Origin: Candidatus Hydrogenedentota bacterium
GTDB taxonomy: Bacteria > Hydrogenedentota > Hydrogenedentia > Hydrogenedentales > SLHB01
Assembly: GCA_903925285.1 (NCBI GenBank)
Contig: CAIYET010000999.1
Coordinates: 1 to 42,856 of the forward strand
Length of the DNA: 42,856 nt
Direction: 5' to 3'
Shown here piece by piece: positions 15,513-23,364 of the stretch; within the stretch, counting starts at the first letter, position 1, and every line of letters begins with the position of its first letter. A program made the position numbers and the translations under genes. The notes below the pieces were generated by a model, which had not been told where the DNA came from, made no database searches, and was given only the letters and a program-made list of their open reading frames with translations.

Positions 15513-18011
15513 GTGTTGCGATTATTCTTTACGATGCTGTTCGTGTTGATTCTGGCAGCCGGAACGTCATTTGCCGGCGAAATCAAGTTCGAGAAGATGA
15601 AAGACTGGTCGGTCGTTGTAGCCAGCGACGCCACGGCAAGCGAGCGGTACGCGGGCGAGGAGTTCCAGTCTTTATTGCGCCAGTTGACCGGTCTTGACTT
15701 GCCGATTGTGGACAAGGCGCGCGCCAAATCGAAGCATGTTTTCATCGGTCCCGGAGCGGCGGCCGCCGCGGGCAAATCGGGCTTTGATGCAAGCGGCATG
15801 GGTGACGAATCGCTGCGCATCCGGATTGGCAGCAAGAACATCGTCATCGCGGGAGGCCGGCCGCGCGGAACGTTGTATGGCGTGTACGAGTTCTTCGAGC
15901 GTTATTGCGGAGTTCGCTTTCTGACAGCAGACCAAACCCATTTCCCCAACCAGAGTCGGCTGCAACCGCTGAAGGAGACCGATTTTTCGTATGCGCCGCC
16001 GTTTTCGTTTCGCTGGAGCTATTACAAGGAAAACGCCGACCGTCAGGAGTTCGCGGCGCGCATGCGGGTCAACACCGTCGTGAAGGACGAGAGACTTGGC
16101 GGCTCGACTCGCCAGACGCTCATCGGGCACAGCTACGGCCGCTGGATTACGACCGAGAAGTACGGCAAGACGCATCCCGAATACTTCTCGTTCGTTGATG
16201 GCGAGCGAAAATGCACGCTGGCCACCACGGGCACCGAGCCGTGCGTTAGTAATCCCGATGTAATCGACATCATCACGCAGGGCGTGCTGGCCGACCTCGA
16301 TGCCAATCCTGGTATGGAGAACATCGCGGTCAGTCAAAACGACAACGACGCCTATTGCCGGTGCCCGGCGTGCGAGGCCATCAACCAGCGCGAAGGCACT
16401 CCCATGGGGGCCAACCTGGCTTTGGTCAACGCCGTGGCCGAGCGGGTCGAGAAGAAATATCCGAACGTAAAGATCGGTACGCTGGCCTATTGGTACACAC
16501 GCAAAGCACCCAAAACTATCGCACCGCGCAAGAACGTCCAGATCCAGTTGTGCAGCATCGAATGCTGCGAGCTTCACCCGATCGACGACCCGAATTGCCC
16601 GAAGAACCGCGAGTTCTGCGAGGACATCCGGGCCTGGAAAGCCATCTGCGACAACGTGTGGGTGTGGAACTACAACACGAACTTCTCGTACTACGACCTG
16701 CCGTTCCCCAACCTGAGCGTGATCGGACCCAACCTGCGGTTCTTCAAGGACAACAACGCCCGGGGTGTGTTCATGCAGGCCAATGGCAACGGTAACGCGG
16801 GTGAGTTTTGCGATCTGCGCAACTACGTGCTTTCACGCTCGCTATGGGATCCGTCATTGGACAGCCCGGCGCTGGTCGAGGAGTTCTGCAACCTTTACTA
16901 TCAAGAGGCCGCGCCGATTATTCTCGAATACATAAGGTTCATCCACGACAACGCCGAGCGGATGCATTGCCACCCGAACTGCGGCGCCGCGCCGGGAGAA
17001 CTGGGGTTGACGCCCGAAGTGACCCAGCGAGCCGTCGACCTGTTTGCGAAGGCGCTGGCGAACGCGAAGAGCGATGCCGTGCGCGCGCGCGTCGAGAAGG
17101 CGTCCATCCCGGCCTGCCGTGCCCTGATTCTCGTCAACGGGTTCCCGTGGAAGGTCGAGAACGGAGTGTGCAAACGGGATCTGCCCCAAGAATACGAACA
17201 GCTCGTGCCTCGGTACATCGAGTTGAGCAAGAAATACAACATGTCCATGGTGTCGGAACAATTGCCGTCGAAAGATTACTTCGAGCGCCTCGAGAAAATG
17301 GAGGCCATGCCTGTAGTGCGTGTCGAAAACGATACGTGGAGACTGACCGTCCTGCCTGAACAGAACGGAAAACTGATCGAGATGTTCCACAAACCGAGCG
17401 GACGCTTCCTGCTGCCCGCCATTACCCGGGATAACGTCCTCCAGGGTGCGCTGGACGAAGTGGGACAGTTGGGCTTTACCTCGAATGCGTTCTCGGCGTT
17501 CCACGGCGAGGCGCGGGATAACACGATTAGGCTGACGCGTTCGCTTGACGATGGTTCCACCGTGGACCGCGTCATCTCGTTAAAGGAGGACTCGATTGAA
17601 TTCGAGTCGCACGTGACCAATCGTGGTCCCGCGCCGAAGCTCTTCCAGTTTCGTGCACGTCCGGAGTTCGATGCGTTTACAGACTCGACGGATTCCGATG
17701 TCGTGAGTGTCTACATCAAGGGCGACACGTGGCAGAAGATCAACCGCGAATGGAAAGACAACAAAGGGCCGGATAAGGACAAGATGCTGGCCGCGCGGGG
17801 CGGCGGATTCGCGTACTTCAATCACGACACCAAAGCGGGCGTCCGCATCGACTACGCCCCGCAATGCGTCAAGTACCCGCAGTTGTGGTGGCGTCCCCAG
17901 TACCAACAGATGAACCTCGAAATTTTCTCGCAGGAACAAGAAGTCAAGCCCGGCCAATCGCTCTCAATGGCATACAAGTTCCGATTTCTCGCCGAGCCAC
18001 CGGCCAAATAG
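15513..18011 (+). CDS. Secreted DUF4838 family protein, glycoside hydrolase-like
   Basis: About 832 residues. The GTG at 15513 follows GAGGG by 7 bases and gives a clean signal peptide (LRLFFTMLFVLILAAGTSFA); a TTG at 15480 would add 11 charged residues before it. Residues ~25-150 form an alpha-glucuronidase/GH20-like N-terminal beta-alpha domain (RYAGEEFQSLLRQLTGLDLP, GTLYGVYEFFERYCGVRFL). A TIM-barrel-like DUF4838 core follows (SQNDNDAYCRCPACEAIN, QLCSIECCELHP, WNYNTNFSYYDLPFPNL). The last ~200 residues look like a beta-sandwich. DUF4838 proteins sit in carbohydrate-degradation loci; the activity is not established. A fragment of another gene begins flush at its stop codon on the other strand. 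Confidence 0.82.
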   Translation: MLRLFFTMLFVLILAAGTSFAGEIKFEKMKDWSVVVASDATASERYAGEEFQSLLRQLTGLDLPIVDKARAKSKHVFIGPGAAAAAGKSGFDASGMGDESLRIRIGSKNIVIAGGRPRGTLYGVYEFFERYCGVRFLTADQTHFPNQSRLQPLKETDFSYAPPFSFRWSYYKENADRQEFAARMRVNTVVKDERLGGSTRQTLIGHSYGRWITTEKYGKTHPEYFSFVDGERKCTLATTGTEPCVSNPDVIDIITQGVLADLDANPGMENIAVSQNDNDAYCRCPACEAINQREGTPMGANLALVNAVAERVEKKYPNVKIGTLAYWYTRKAPKTIAPRKNVQIQLCSIECCELHPIDDPNCPKNREFCEDIRAWKAICDNVWVWNYNTNFSYYDLPFPNLSVIGPNLRFFKDNNARGVFMQANGNGNAGEFCDLRNYVLSRSLWDPSLDSPALVEEFCNLYYQEAAPIILEYIRFIHDNAERMHCHPNCGAAPGELGLTPEVTQRAVDLFAKALANAKSDAVRARVEKASIPACRALILVNGFPWKVENGVCKRDLPQEYEQLVPRYIELSKKYNMSMVSEQLPSKDYFERLEKMEAMPVVRVENDTWRLTVLPEQNGKLIEMFHKPSGRFLLPAITRDNVLQGALDEVGQLGFTSNAFSAFHGEARDNTIRLTRSLDDGSTVDRVISLKEDSIEFESHVTNRGPAPKLFQFRARPEFDAFTDSTDSDVVSVYIKGDTWQKINREWKDNKGPDKDKMLAARGGGFAYFNHDTKAGVRIDYAPQCVKYPQLWWRPQYQQMNLEIFSQEQEVKPGQSLSMAYKFRFLAEPPAK

Positions 18012-18182
18012 AAAGCCGACGCTTTGTACGTCCGACCGTTCCCATACGACACCCCATTCGTCGATGCGGCGTTCATGGTTGCCATGCGCCGTCCACGGCT
18101 GGCGTTCCAGTGGACGCGGCAGCCACAGCCACTCCGGATGCTGAAAACAAATGGCCCGTTTGACCCGTTCACGCGAAGTCAT
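18012..18182 (-). pseudogene. N-terminal fragment of a URO-D-family gene
   Basis: On the minus strand an ATG at 18182 opens MTSRERVKRAICFQHPEW, the typical N-terminus of uroporphyrinogen-decarboxylase-like (URO-D/MtaA) enzymes. About 40 residues in comes DEWGVVWERSD, which also fits the family, where a Trp/Gly-containing segment of this type precedes the barrel. The resemblance stops at about residue 56, next to the stop codon of the convergent DUF4838 gene, after which the frame only mirrors that gene. A normal member has 330-400 residues, so over 80 percent is gone. Homology is judged by eye. No ribosome site better than AGAGG at long spacing is present. Confidence 0.55.
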
Positions 18183-18280
18183 TTCGATAAAAACCTCTTT
18201 ACACAAGCGCGCAAAGAGCTTACAGGTTCAATTCCCGGCTGAAGCCGGTGCTCCAAACCAGGGCGTTCAGGTGTCATGGA

Positions 18281-18661
18281 TTAACGTTTGACGCAATACC
18301 GCACGCCGTCGAGGTTCTCGAAATGCGCGTCCTGCGTCCAGAGCAGGGCGTTGTAACTCCGCGCCGTGGCGAGGATGACGCTGTCGGCCAGGGGAAGTTT
18401 CAGTTCGCGGCTGAGCAGGGCCGCGTCCAGCGCGAGGGTTTCGTCCAGAGCGGCCAGCACGGTTGCTTGCTTCATGAGGGCCATCTTTCTCAGCGCCTGA
18501 TCGCGCGTGAACTGGCCGAGGATACTCTTGAAAACCTCATAAAGACAGATCGCCGGAACCACCAGCGTACCGTCCATGGCTTCCAAGGCTGGCGCGAAGA
18601 AGGTAGCGTTCGGGCCGCGCGCGAAATACTCCAGCCAACCGCACGAATCGACGATATTCAT
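18281..18661 (-). CDS. vapC: VapC-type PIN-domain toxin ribonuclease
   Basis: 126 residues, full length for VapC. The PIN acidic residues are visible: Asp in NIVDSCGWLEYF (residue 5), Glu in ICLYEVFKSIL (near 42), Asp in LKLPLADSVILATAR (near 92) and Asp in LLWTQDAHFENL (near 110). It would be an Mg-dependent endoribonuclease acting on tRNA or rRNA, held inactive by VapB. The start overlaps the vapB stop as ATGA, so the pair is coupled. No sign of decay, unlike the other toxin genes in this window. Confidence 0.9.
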   Translation of the reverse strand: MNIVDSCGWLEYFARGPNATFFAPALEAMDGTLVVPAICLYEVFKSILGQFTRDQALRKMALMKQATVLAALDETLALDAALLSRELKLPLADSVILATARSYNALLWTQDAHFENLDGVRYCVKR

Positions 18662-18867
18662 ACACGGTCATCCGCCTCGCGCTCGACTTCGGTGTTGAGT
18701 CCCGGCAAGCTGCCACAGGCTGATTTGATGTCTTCGATTGGGACCACTTCGATGATGCCCCCGACGCGGAACACTTCAAACTTCTGTCCGGGGCGAATCC
18801 CCGCCTCTTCCCGGATACTCTCGGGGATGATGATCTCGTACTTGGACGAAAGAATAACCGTACTCAT
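18658..18867 (-). CDS. vapB: VapB-type AbrB/SpoVT-fold antitoxin
   Basis: 69 residues with a swapped-hairpin AbrB/MazE DNA-binding fold: STVILSSKYEIIIPESIREE and AGIRPGQKFEVFRVGGIIEV. The acidic C-terminal tail (LNTEVEREADDRV) is where such antitoxins clamp their PIN partner. The ATG at 18867 follows GGAGA by 6 bases; the frame extends 10 codons further but without a ribosome site. It is expected to bind its own promoter with VapC and repress it. A 20-bp repeat (18931-18950) lies between it and the upstream phosphoesterase gene. Confidence 0.88.
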   Translation of the reverse strand: MSTVILSSKYEIIIPESIREEAGIRPGQKFEVFRVGGIIEVVPIEDIKSACGSLPGLNTEVEREADDRV

Positions 18868-18930
18868 CGGAAATCTCCTCTTGACTAACGATACCATGGG
18901 ACACGCGTAAAAGGAAAGCGGCTCTGCGAT

Positions 18931-18950
18931 CTTTGCGGCTCCGCGTGAGA
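18931..18950 (+). repeat. Diverged copy of the 20-bp CTTGGCGG repeat
   Basis: CTTTGCGGCTCCGCGTGAGA matches the better-conserved copies at 28387 and 29146 at 17 of 20 positions. It lies 4 bases past the phosphoesterase stop and 63 bases upstream of vapB. As with the other two copies, a toxin-antitoxin pair is next to it. Confidence 0.5.
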
Positions 18951-18954
18951 TTCG

Positions 18955-20754
18955 CTATTCGGCCAACCACTTCTTGACGTATTCGCCGCGTTTGCCGGGT
19001 TCGGATTTCCCGAGGGGTTGTTTGGAATCGAGGCTGACTTTTTTGCCGGTCAGATTGTTGAGCCCGTAGGCGAGGGCTAACATTGCGAAATGGTCTGGCT
19101 CTTTGTCGAAGAGCTTGGCGAGCATGCGTATGTCGTCTTTGGTGGCGGTGCGGCTGAGTGCGTATGCGGCGCGTTGGCGGACTTTCATGGGGGCATCCTG
19201 TTTGAGAATTTCGGCGGACGTTTCGCGCGCGATGTTCGGCGCGTGAATCTGTAGCGCGCCTATGAGTTTCACGCGGACGATTTCATCTTGATTCGCATCC
19301 TTGGCGATTTTGGCGATAGGCTCGGCCAACGAGTCCGGCATTGCGATCTCGATGGCGCGCGCCAGTTCGCGGCGGGCCGCCGGTTCTGTCTTCGCGAGGT
19401 AGGGGAGCAACGACTCGGCGACATCTGCGTCGGCGATGGAACGGAGCGCCCGAGCGGCGGCGAGTTGCGTTTCGGGCTTGTCGAGGTAGGACAGTAACGC
19501 CTTGGCGGACGGTTGGTACATCATCGCGCCGAGTGACTCGATAGCATTGAGCAACACGTCGCCGTTCAGTCCAGGGAGGCGGGCCAGGAATTCCGCGGCC
19601 TTGCGCTCGCTGGCGCGCAGGATCACGTGGTCGGCCTCGATGATTTTCATCTCCTGTTTTCCCCAGACGAAGGTGCGTAAGTCGATGCCGTCTTCGTTGC
19701 AGGCGACAACGGTATACGTCGGCATTTCCATCGTCTCTTTGTCGTCGCTGAAGGCCGTCCACCAATCCGGGTAGTTGGCGTTGATGTCGCCGCCTTGGAC
19801 GATATACGCCGTGCCGTTGCGGTCGTCGCGGCGGTCGTCGCGTAGCGGCAGCACGCGCTCGTAGGTGTGCGTGTGCCCCGCGAGGACGAGCGGTACGCCG
19901 TGCTTCTCGAGTACCCGCGCGATGTTGGCGAGCGATTTGCCGTTTTCGTAACGCGAATTGTCCGGCGAAAGATATCCGGCGCAATACACGGGCTGATGGA
20001 ACAAGACGACGACGTACTTATGTTTGTTCGCGGCCAGGTCAGCGTCAAGCTCTTCGGCGCATGCGGCGACGGCGTCCATCGACACGAGCACGAAATGCGT
20101 ATTGCCCCAATCGAAAACCGAGAACGGCTCGCCTTTGCCGGGCAACTCGTGGTACTTCGCGAACCAGTCGTGTTCAGTATCCATCGTGCGTGCGCCCTCG
20201 TGATTGCCGCGCCCGGAAATGACCATGACCTTTTCCATCAAGCCCGCGAACCGTTCGAAATGTTCGGGCCAGAGGTTCTTGTTGTGTCCGTTGACGACGA
20301 GGTCGCCGTTGTCGACGAGGAATTCGATGCCGTGTCCGAGCAGGCTCTCGGTCATGTGCGTCTCTTGCCAGCGTTGCTCCCAGCGTCTCGAATCGCCGAT
20401 GAACGCGAACACGATGGGGCGTTCGGACGCTGGCGCGGTCTTGAACGACGCCGTCTTTTCTTCGACGCCGGCCTTGATGCGGTATGCATACGTTGTGTCT
20501 GGTTGAAGACTGGACAGCCGGACGCGATGGATGGTCGCGGGCTGCGCCTCGGCGGCTTCGAGCGCGAATTGCCCGTCGGCGCCGAACGCAACTTCGCCGA
20601 GCATTTCGTCTTTGGTTTCCCAGATGATCGTCGCGCCGTCCTTTGTAACGTTCTGGACGTGCGGGCCGATGTGGAACCCTTGCGCGGCGGCGGCCAGCGC
20701 AAGGACGCAAAACGAAAGGACAACGAGCAAGCGGTTGATGGAGCGGGACGGCAT
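18955..20754 (-). CDS. Secreted purple-acid-phosphatase-like phosphoesterase with HEAT-like tail
   Basis: 599 residues. Signal peptide MPSRSINRLLVVLSFCVLAL. Residues ~25-110 form a fibronectin-III-like domain (TKDGATIIWETKDEMLGEV, LSSLQPDTTYAYRIKAGVEE) as in purple acid phosphatases. The metallophosphoesterase core shows FAFIGDSRR, FLVDNGDLV, SGRGNHEG, LFHQPVYCAG and LAGHTHTYERV, so the metal ligands (GD, GDLV, GNHE, H, GHTH) are complete. Residues ~400-575 are helical repeats with repeated alanines and charged pairs (LLSYLDKPETQLAAARALRS; MKVRQRAAYALSRTATKDD), a HEAT-like module. It would hydrolyse phosphate esters outside the cytoplasm. The ATG at 20754 follows GGAG by 7 bases; the open frame continues upstream without a signal peptide. 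Confidence 0.85.
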   Translation of the reverse strand: MPSRSINRLLVVLSFCVLALAAAAQGFHIGPHVQNVTKDGATIIWETKDEMLGEVAFGADGQFALEAAEAQPATIHRVRLSSLQPDTTYAYRIKAGVEEKTASFKTAPASERPIVFAFIGDSRRWEQRWQETHMTESLLGHGIEFLVDNGDLVVNGHNKNLWPEHFERFAGLMEKVMVISGRGNHEGARTMDTEHDWFAKYHELPGKGEPFSVFDWGNTHFVLVSMDAVAACAEELDADLAANKHKYVVVLFHQPVYCAGYLSPDNSRYENGKSLANIARVLEKHGVPLVLAGHTHTYERVLPLRDDRRDDRNGTAYIVQGGDINANYPDWWTAFSDDKETMEMPTYTVVACNEDGIDLRTFVWGKQEMKIIEADHVILRASERKAAEFLARLPGLNGDVLLNAIESLGAMMYQPSAKALLSYLDKPETQLAAARALRSIADADVAESLLPYLAKTEPAARRELARAIEIAMPDSLAEPIAKIAKDANQDEIVRVKLIGALQIHAPNIARETSAEILKQDAPMKVRQRAAYALSRTATKDDIRMLAKLFDKEPDHFAMLALAYGLNNLTGKKVSLDSKQPLGKSEPGKRGEYVKKWLAE

Positions 20755-20810
20755 GATGAACTCCTTTTTCGGGCATGTGTTCTGGTGAAACGCTTTATGA
20801 TAACATTTCA

Positions 20811-20880
20811 TGTAGGGCGGGATTGATTCCCGCCGATCGGTAGAAAGAAACCCGAAGGTGGGAATCAATCCCGCCCTACA
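20811..20880. repeat. Long inverted-repeat element upstream of thrS
   Basis: TGTAGGGCGGGATTGATTCC (start of arm 20811-20834) is matched by 20857-20880 as its reverse complement, 24 positions with one mismatch, around a 22-base loop. TTCATG and CATGAA flank the arms, so the symmetry extends outward with a 2-base offset. It sits in the divergent space between the phosphoesterase and thrS. It looks like a miniature dispersed element of the REP/MITE kind rather than a terminator. Confidence 0.85.
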
Positions 20881-20965
20881 AACATGAATATAGACAAAGC
20901 CTGTCGAGAATTGGTTTCGGGTGGCTGCGGATCCTGGTCGCGGAACCGCGCAATATGGAGTGGAC

Positions 20966-22879
20966 ATGAATACTATACGTGTTGTGTTGCCGGATGGGTC
21001 GGGGAAAGACCTGCCGGAGGGTAGTAGTGCGCTGAACCTGGCGGAGAGCATCGGGCCGCGTCTTGCGAAAGAGGCGCTGGCCGCGTTGGTCGACGGCGAA
21101 CCGAAGGATCTGGCGACGCCGCTGCATGATGGCGCGCGCGTGTCGATTCTGACCTTCGATTCCGAGGAAGGCCGGACGGTCTTCCGCCACAGCGCGTCGC
21201 ACGTGATGGCGTCGGCCATTCAGCGGCTGCGTCCCGAGGTCAAGCTCGCGATCGGACCTTCCATCGAAGACGGCTTCTACTATGACCTCGAATTGGCGGT
21301 TCCATTCACGGAAGCGGATTTCGCGGCCCTCGAATCGGAAATGGCGAAGGTCGTCAAGGACGACCAGCCGTTCGTCCGCAAGCAGATGTCCAAGGCCGAT
21401 GCGCTGGCGTATTTCCAGCAACGCGGCGAGACGTACAAGGTCGAACTGATCGAAGGACTCGAGGACGGGACGATCACTTTCTACGAGAACGGCGGGTTTA
21501 TCGACCTGTGCCGCGGACCGCATCTGCCGTCGACGGGGCGGATCAAGGCGTTCAAACTCATGAGCGTGGCGGGTGCGTACTGGCGCGGCGACTCGTCGCG
21601 TCCGATGTTGCAACGCATCTATGGCACCGCATTCACGAAGAAGAGCGACCTCGAAGATCATCTCAAGCGCATCGAGGAGGCCGAGAAGCGCGACCATCGT
21701 AAGCTCGGCAAGCAACTCGACCTGTTCAGCTTCCACGAGCAAGGCCCCGGATTCCCGTTCTTCCATCCGAAGGGGATGATCGTGTTGAACGCGTTGCTCG
21801 ATTTCTGGCGCGAGGAACACCGCAAACGCGGCTATGGCGAGTTGCGCACGCCGCTCATCCTCGACCGGAGCCTGTGGGAGCAGTCGGGCCACTGGGACCA
21901 TTACAAGGAAAACATGTACTTCACGCAAATCGACGAACGCGATTTTGCCGTCAAGCCGATGAACTGTCCAGGCGGCATGCTCGTCTACAAAAGCCGCATG
22001 CACAGCTATCGCGATCTGCCGTTGCGGTGGGCGGAACTCGGCACGGTCCACCGCCACGAAAAATCCGGCGTACTGCACGGCCTGACGCGCGTGCGGATGT
22101 TCACGCAGGACGACGCGCACATCTTCATGACCGAGGACCAGATCCAAGACGAGGTGATCGGCATTATCAACTTCGTCGATTATGTCTACGGCATATTTGG
22201 ACTCGAATATACCATCGAATTGAGTACGCGTCCGGAGAACTCGATTGGTACCGACGAGATGTGGGCGATCGCGACCGACAGCCTGCACAAGGCGCTCGAA
22301 GCCAAGGGCCTGCCCTTCAAGATCAACGAGGGCGACGGCGCGTTCTATGGTCCGAAGATCGATTTCCACGTTCGCGACAGCCTGAAACGGTCGTGGCAAT
22401 GCGCGACGATCCAGTTGGACTTCGCGATGCCCGAGAAGTTCGCGCTCGAATATATCGGCTCGGACGGCGCGGCGCACCGGCCCGTCATGGTCCATCGCGT
22501 CATCTACGGGGCCATCGAACGGTTCTTCGGCATTCTGATCGAGCATTTTGCGGGCGCGTTTCCCGTGTGGCTGGCGCCTGTCCAGGCGATGGTGATTCCC
22601 GTGTCGGACGCGTTCGCGGACTATGCGCGCGAGGTGGCCGGTCGCCTGTTCGACGCGGGCATCCGGGCCGAGGTGGACCTCAGTGACGAGACGATGAAAT
22701 ACAAGATTCGCGATGCGCAGACGTTGCAGGTGCCGTACATGCTGGTCGTCGGCGAACGCGAGCGCAATGCTGCAGGCGTCGGCGTGCGGCATCGGCGCCA
22801 AGGCGATCTCGGCGCTATGAGCCTCGATGCGTTTCTCGGACGTATTCAGAACGAGATTGTGTCCAAGACGCGGGACTGA
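20966..22879 (+). CDS. thrS: Threonine--tRNA ligase
   Basis: 637 residues, normal length. An N-terminal TGS domain (residues 1-60) is followed by the editing domain with HSASH (HxxxH) and CRGPH (CxxxH) zinc-type motifs that remove mischarged serine. The class II catalytic core has MNCPGGML (zinc-binding Cys), VHRHEKSGVLHGLTRVRMFT (motif 2) and QDDAHIF. The C-terminal anticodon-binding domain contains VIPVSDAFADYAREVAG and ends GAMSLDAFLGRIQNEI. The ATG at 20966 follows GGAG with 5-base spacing; the frame runs 15 codons further upstream without a site. It charges tRNA-Thr in the cytoplasm. Two different inverted-repeat elements flank it. No T-box or other leader was recognised. Confidence 0.97.
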   Translation: MNTIRVVLPDGSGKDLPEGSSALNLAESIGPRLAKEALAALVDGEPKDLATPLHDGARVSILTFDSEEGRTVFRHSASHVMASAIQRLRPEVKLAIGPSIEDGFYYDLELAVPFTEADFAALESEMAKVVKDDQPFVRKQMSKADALAYFQQRGETYKVELIEGLEDGTITFYENGGFIDLCRGPHLPSTGRIKAFKLMSVAGAYWRGDSSRPMLQRIYGTAFTKKSDLEDHLKRIEEAEKRDHRKLGKQLDLFSFHEQGPGFPFFHPKGMIVLNALLDFWREEHRKRGYGELRTPLILDRSLWEQSGHWDHYKENMYFTQIDERDFAVKPMNCPGGMLVYKSRMHSYRDLPLRWAELGTVHRHEKSGVLHGLTRVRMFTQDDAHIFMTEDQIQDEVIGIINFVDYVYGIFGLEYTIELSTRPENSIGTDEMWAIATDSLHKALEAKGLPFKINEGDGAFYGPKIDFHVRDSLKRSWQCATIQLDFAMPEKFALEYIGSDGAAHRPVMVHRVIYGAIERFFGILIEHFAGAFPVWLAPVQAMVIPVSDAFADYAREVAGRLFDAGIRAEVDLSDETMKYKIRDAQTLQVPYMLVVGERERNAAGVGVRHRRQGDLGAMSLDAFLGRIQNEIVSKTRD

Positions 22880-22903
22880 TCCGCGTCCAATTGCGATATG
22901 ATA

Positions 22904-22978
22904 TGGAGTGCGGCGGCTGTGACGCCGCTTTTGGATGAACCAACGCATCCAAAGCGGCTTCACAGCCGCCGCACTCCA
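22904..22978. repeat. Long inverted-repeat element downstream of thrS
   Basis: The left arm 22904-22937 (TGGAGTGCGGCGGCTGTGAC...) pairs with 22946-22978 over 33 positions, with one mismatch and one extra T, around the 8-base loop AACCAACG. It begins 25 bases after the thrS stop and ends 29 bases before the next start. It is GC-rich enough to terminate transcription but lacks a T-tract. Its sequence is unrelated to the element on the other side of thrS. Confidence 0.88.
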
Positions 22979-23006
22979 AAGTTACCGGAACGAGGAGGGA
23001 TGGGTC

Positions 23007-23357
23007 ATGCTTGGCGGAATGATGTCGGCTTGTATCAATCATTCGGCAGTCGAAGCGGTCGCGCGCTGCAAACAGTGCGGCAAACCCCTGTGCGGACAGT
23101 GCGTCGTGAAGGGGGCTACGGGCAACTTTTGCGGCGCGACCTGCCAGCAGCAAAACGAAATGTTTGCGAAGAAGGCCCAAGACCTCGAGAAGAAGGGCGC
23201 GTTGGGGCCGGGGACTTCGAGCGGCGGCTCGATCATCGGCAAGCTGGTCGCGCTAGTCCTTCTGTTGGCGATCCTGGCCGTAGCGGCAGCGTACCTGAAC
23301 GTGCCCGTTGTTGGGCCGTTGGTGCGCCAATATCTGCCGTTCCTGCCGCTTCCGTAA
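23007..23357 (+). CDS. Small membrane protein with B-box-like zinc finger
   Basis: 116 residues. The N-terminal ~45 residues carry a cysteine/histidine array like a B-box zinc finger: CINHSAVEAVARCKQCGKPL, then CGQCVV and NFCGATC. A charged linker follows, then one membrane helix (IIGKLVALVLLLAILAVAAA) and a proline-rich end. Such B-box/TM proteins are common in environmental bacteria but have no known role. The ATG at 23007 follows GAGGAGGGATGGGTC; upstream codons in frame lie inside the inverted repeat and are not credible. It may be cotranscribed with the GT39 gene 8 bases downstream. Confidence 0.75.
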   Translation: MLGGMMSACINHSAVEAVARCKQCGKPLCGQCVVKGATGNFCGATCQQQNEMFAKKAQDLEKKGALGPGTSSGGSIIGKLVALVLLLAILAVAAAYLNVPVVGPLVRQYLPFLPLP

Positions 23358-23364
23358 TCAGGGG

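Noticed and set aside
18215-18255. A second T-arm-like stretch (GGTTCAATTCCCGGC) ending in GCTCCA
   Set aside because: No complementary acceptor or anticodon arm lies upstream; the CCGGC/GCCGG stem with a TGAA loop explains the local structure.
20876-22963. Long open frame (695 codons) on the minus strand opposite thrS
   Set aside because: thrS has complete family motifs across the whole region; the opposite frame starts in one inverted-repeat element, ends at the other, and has no recognisable domain.
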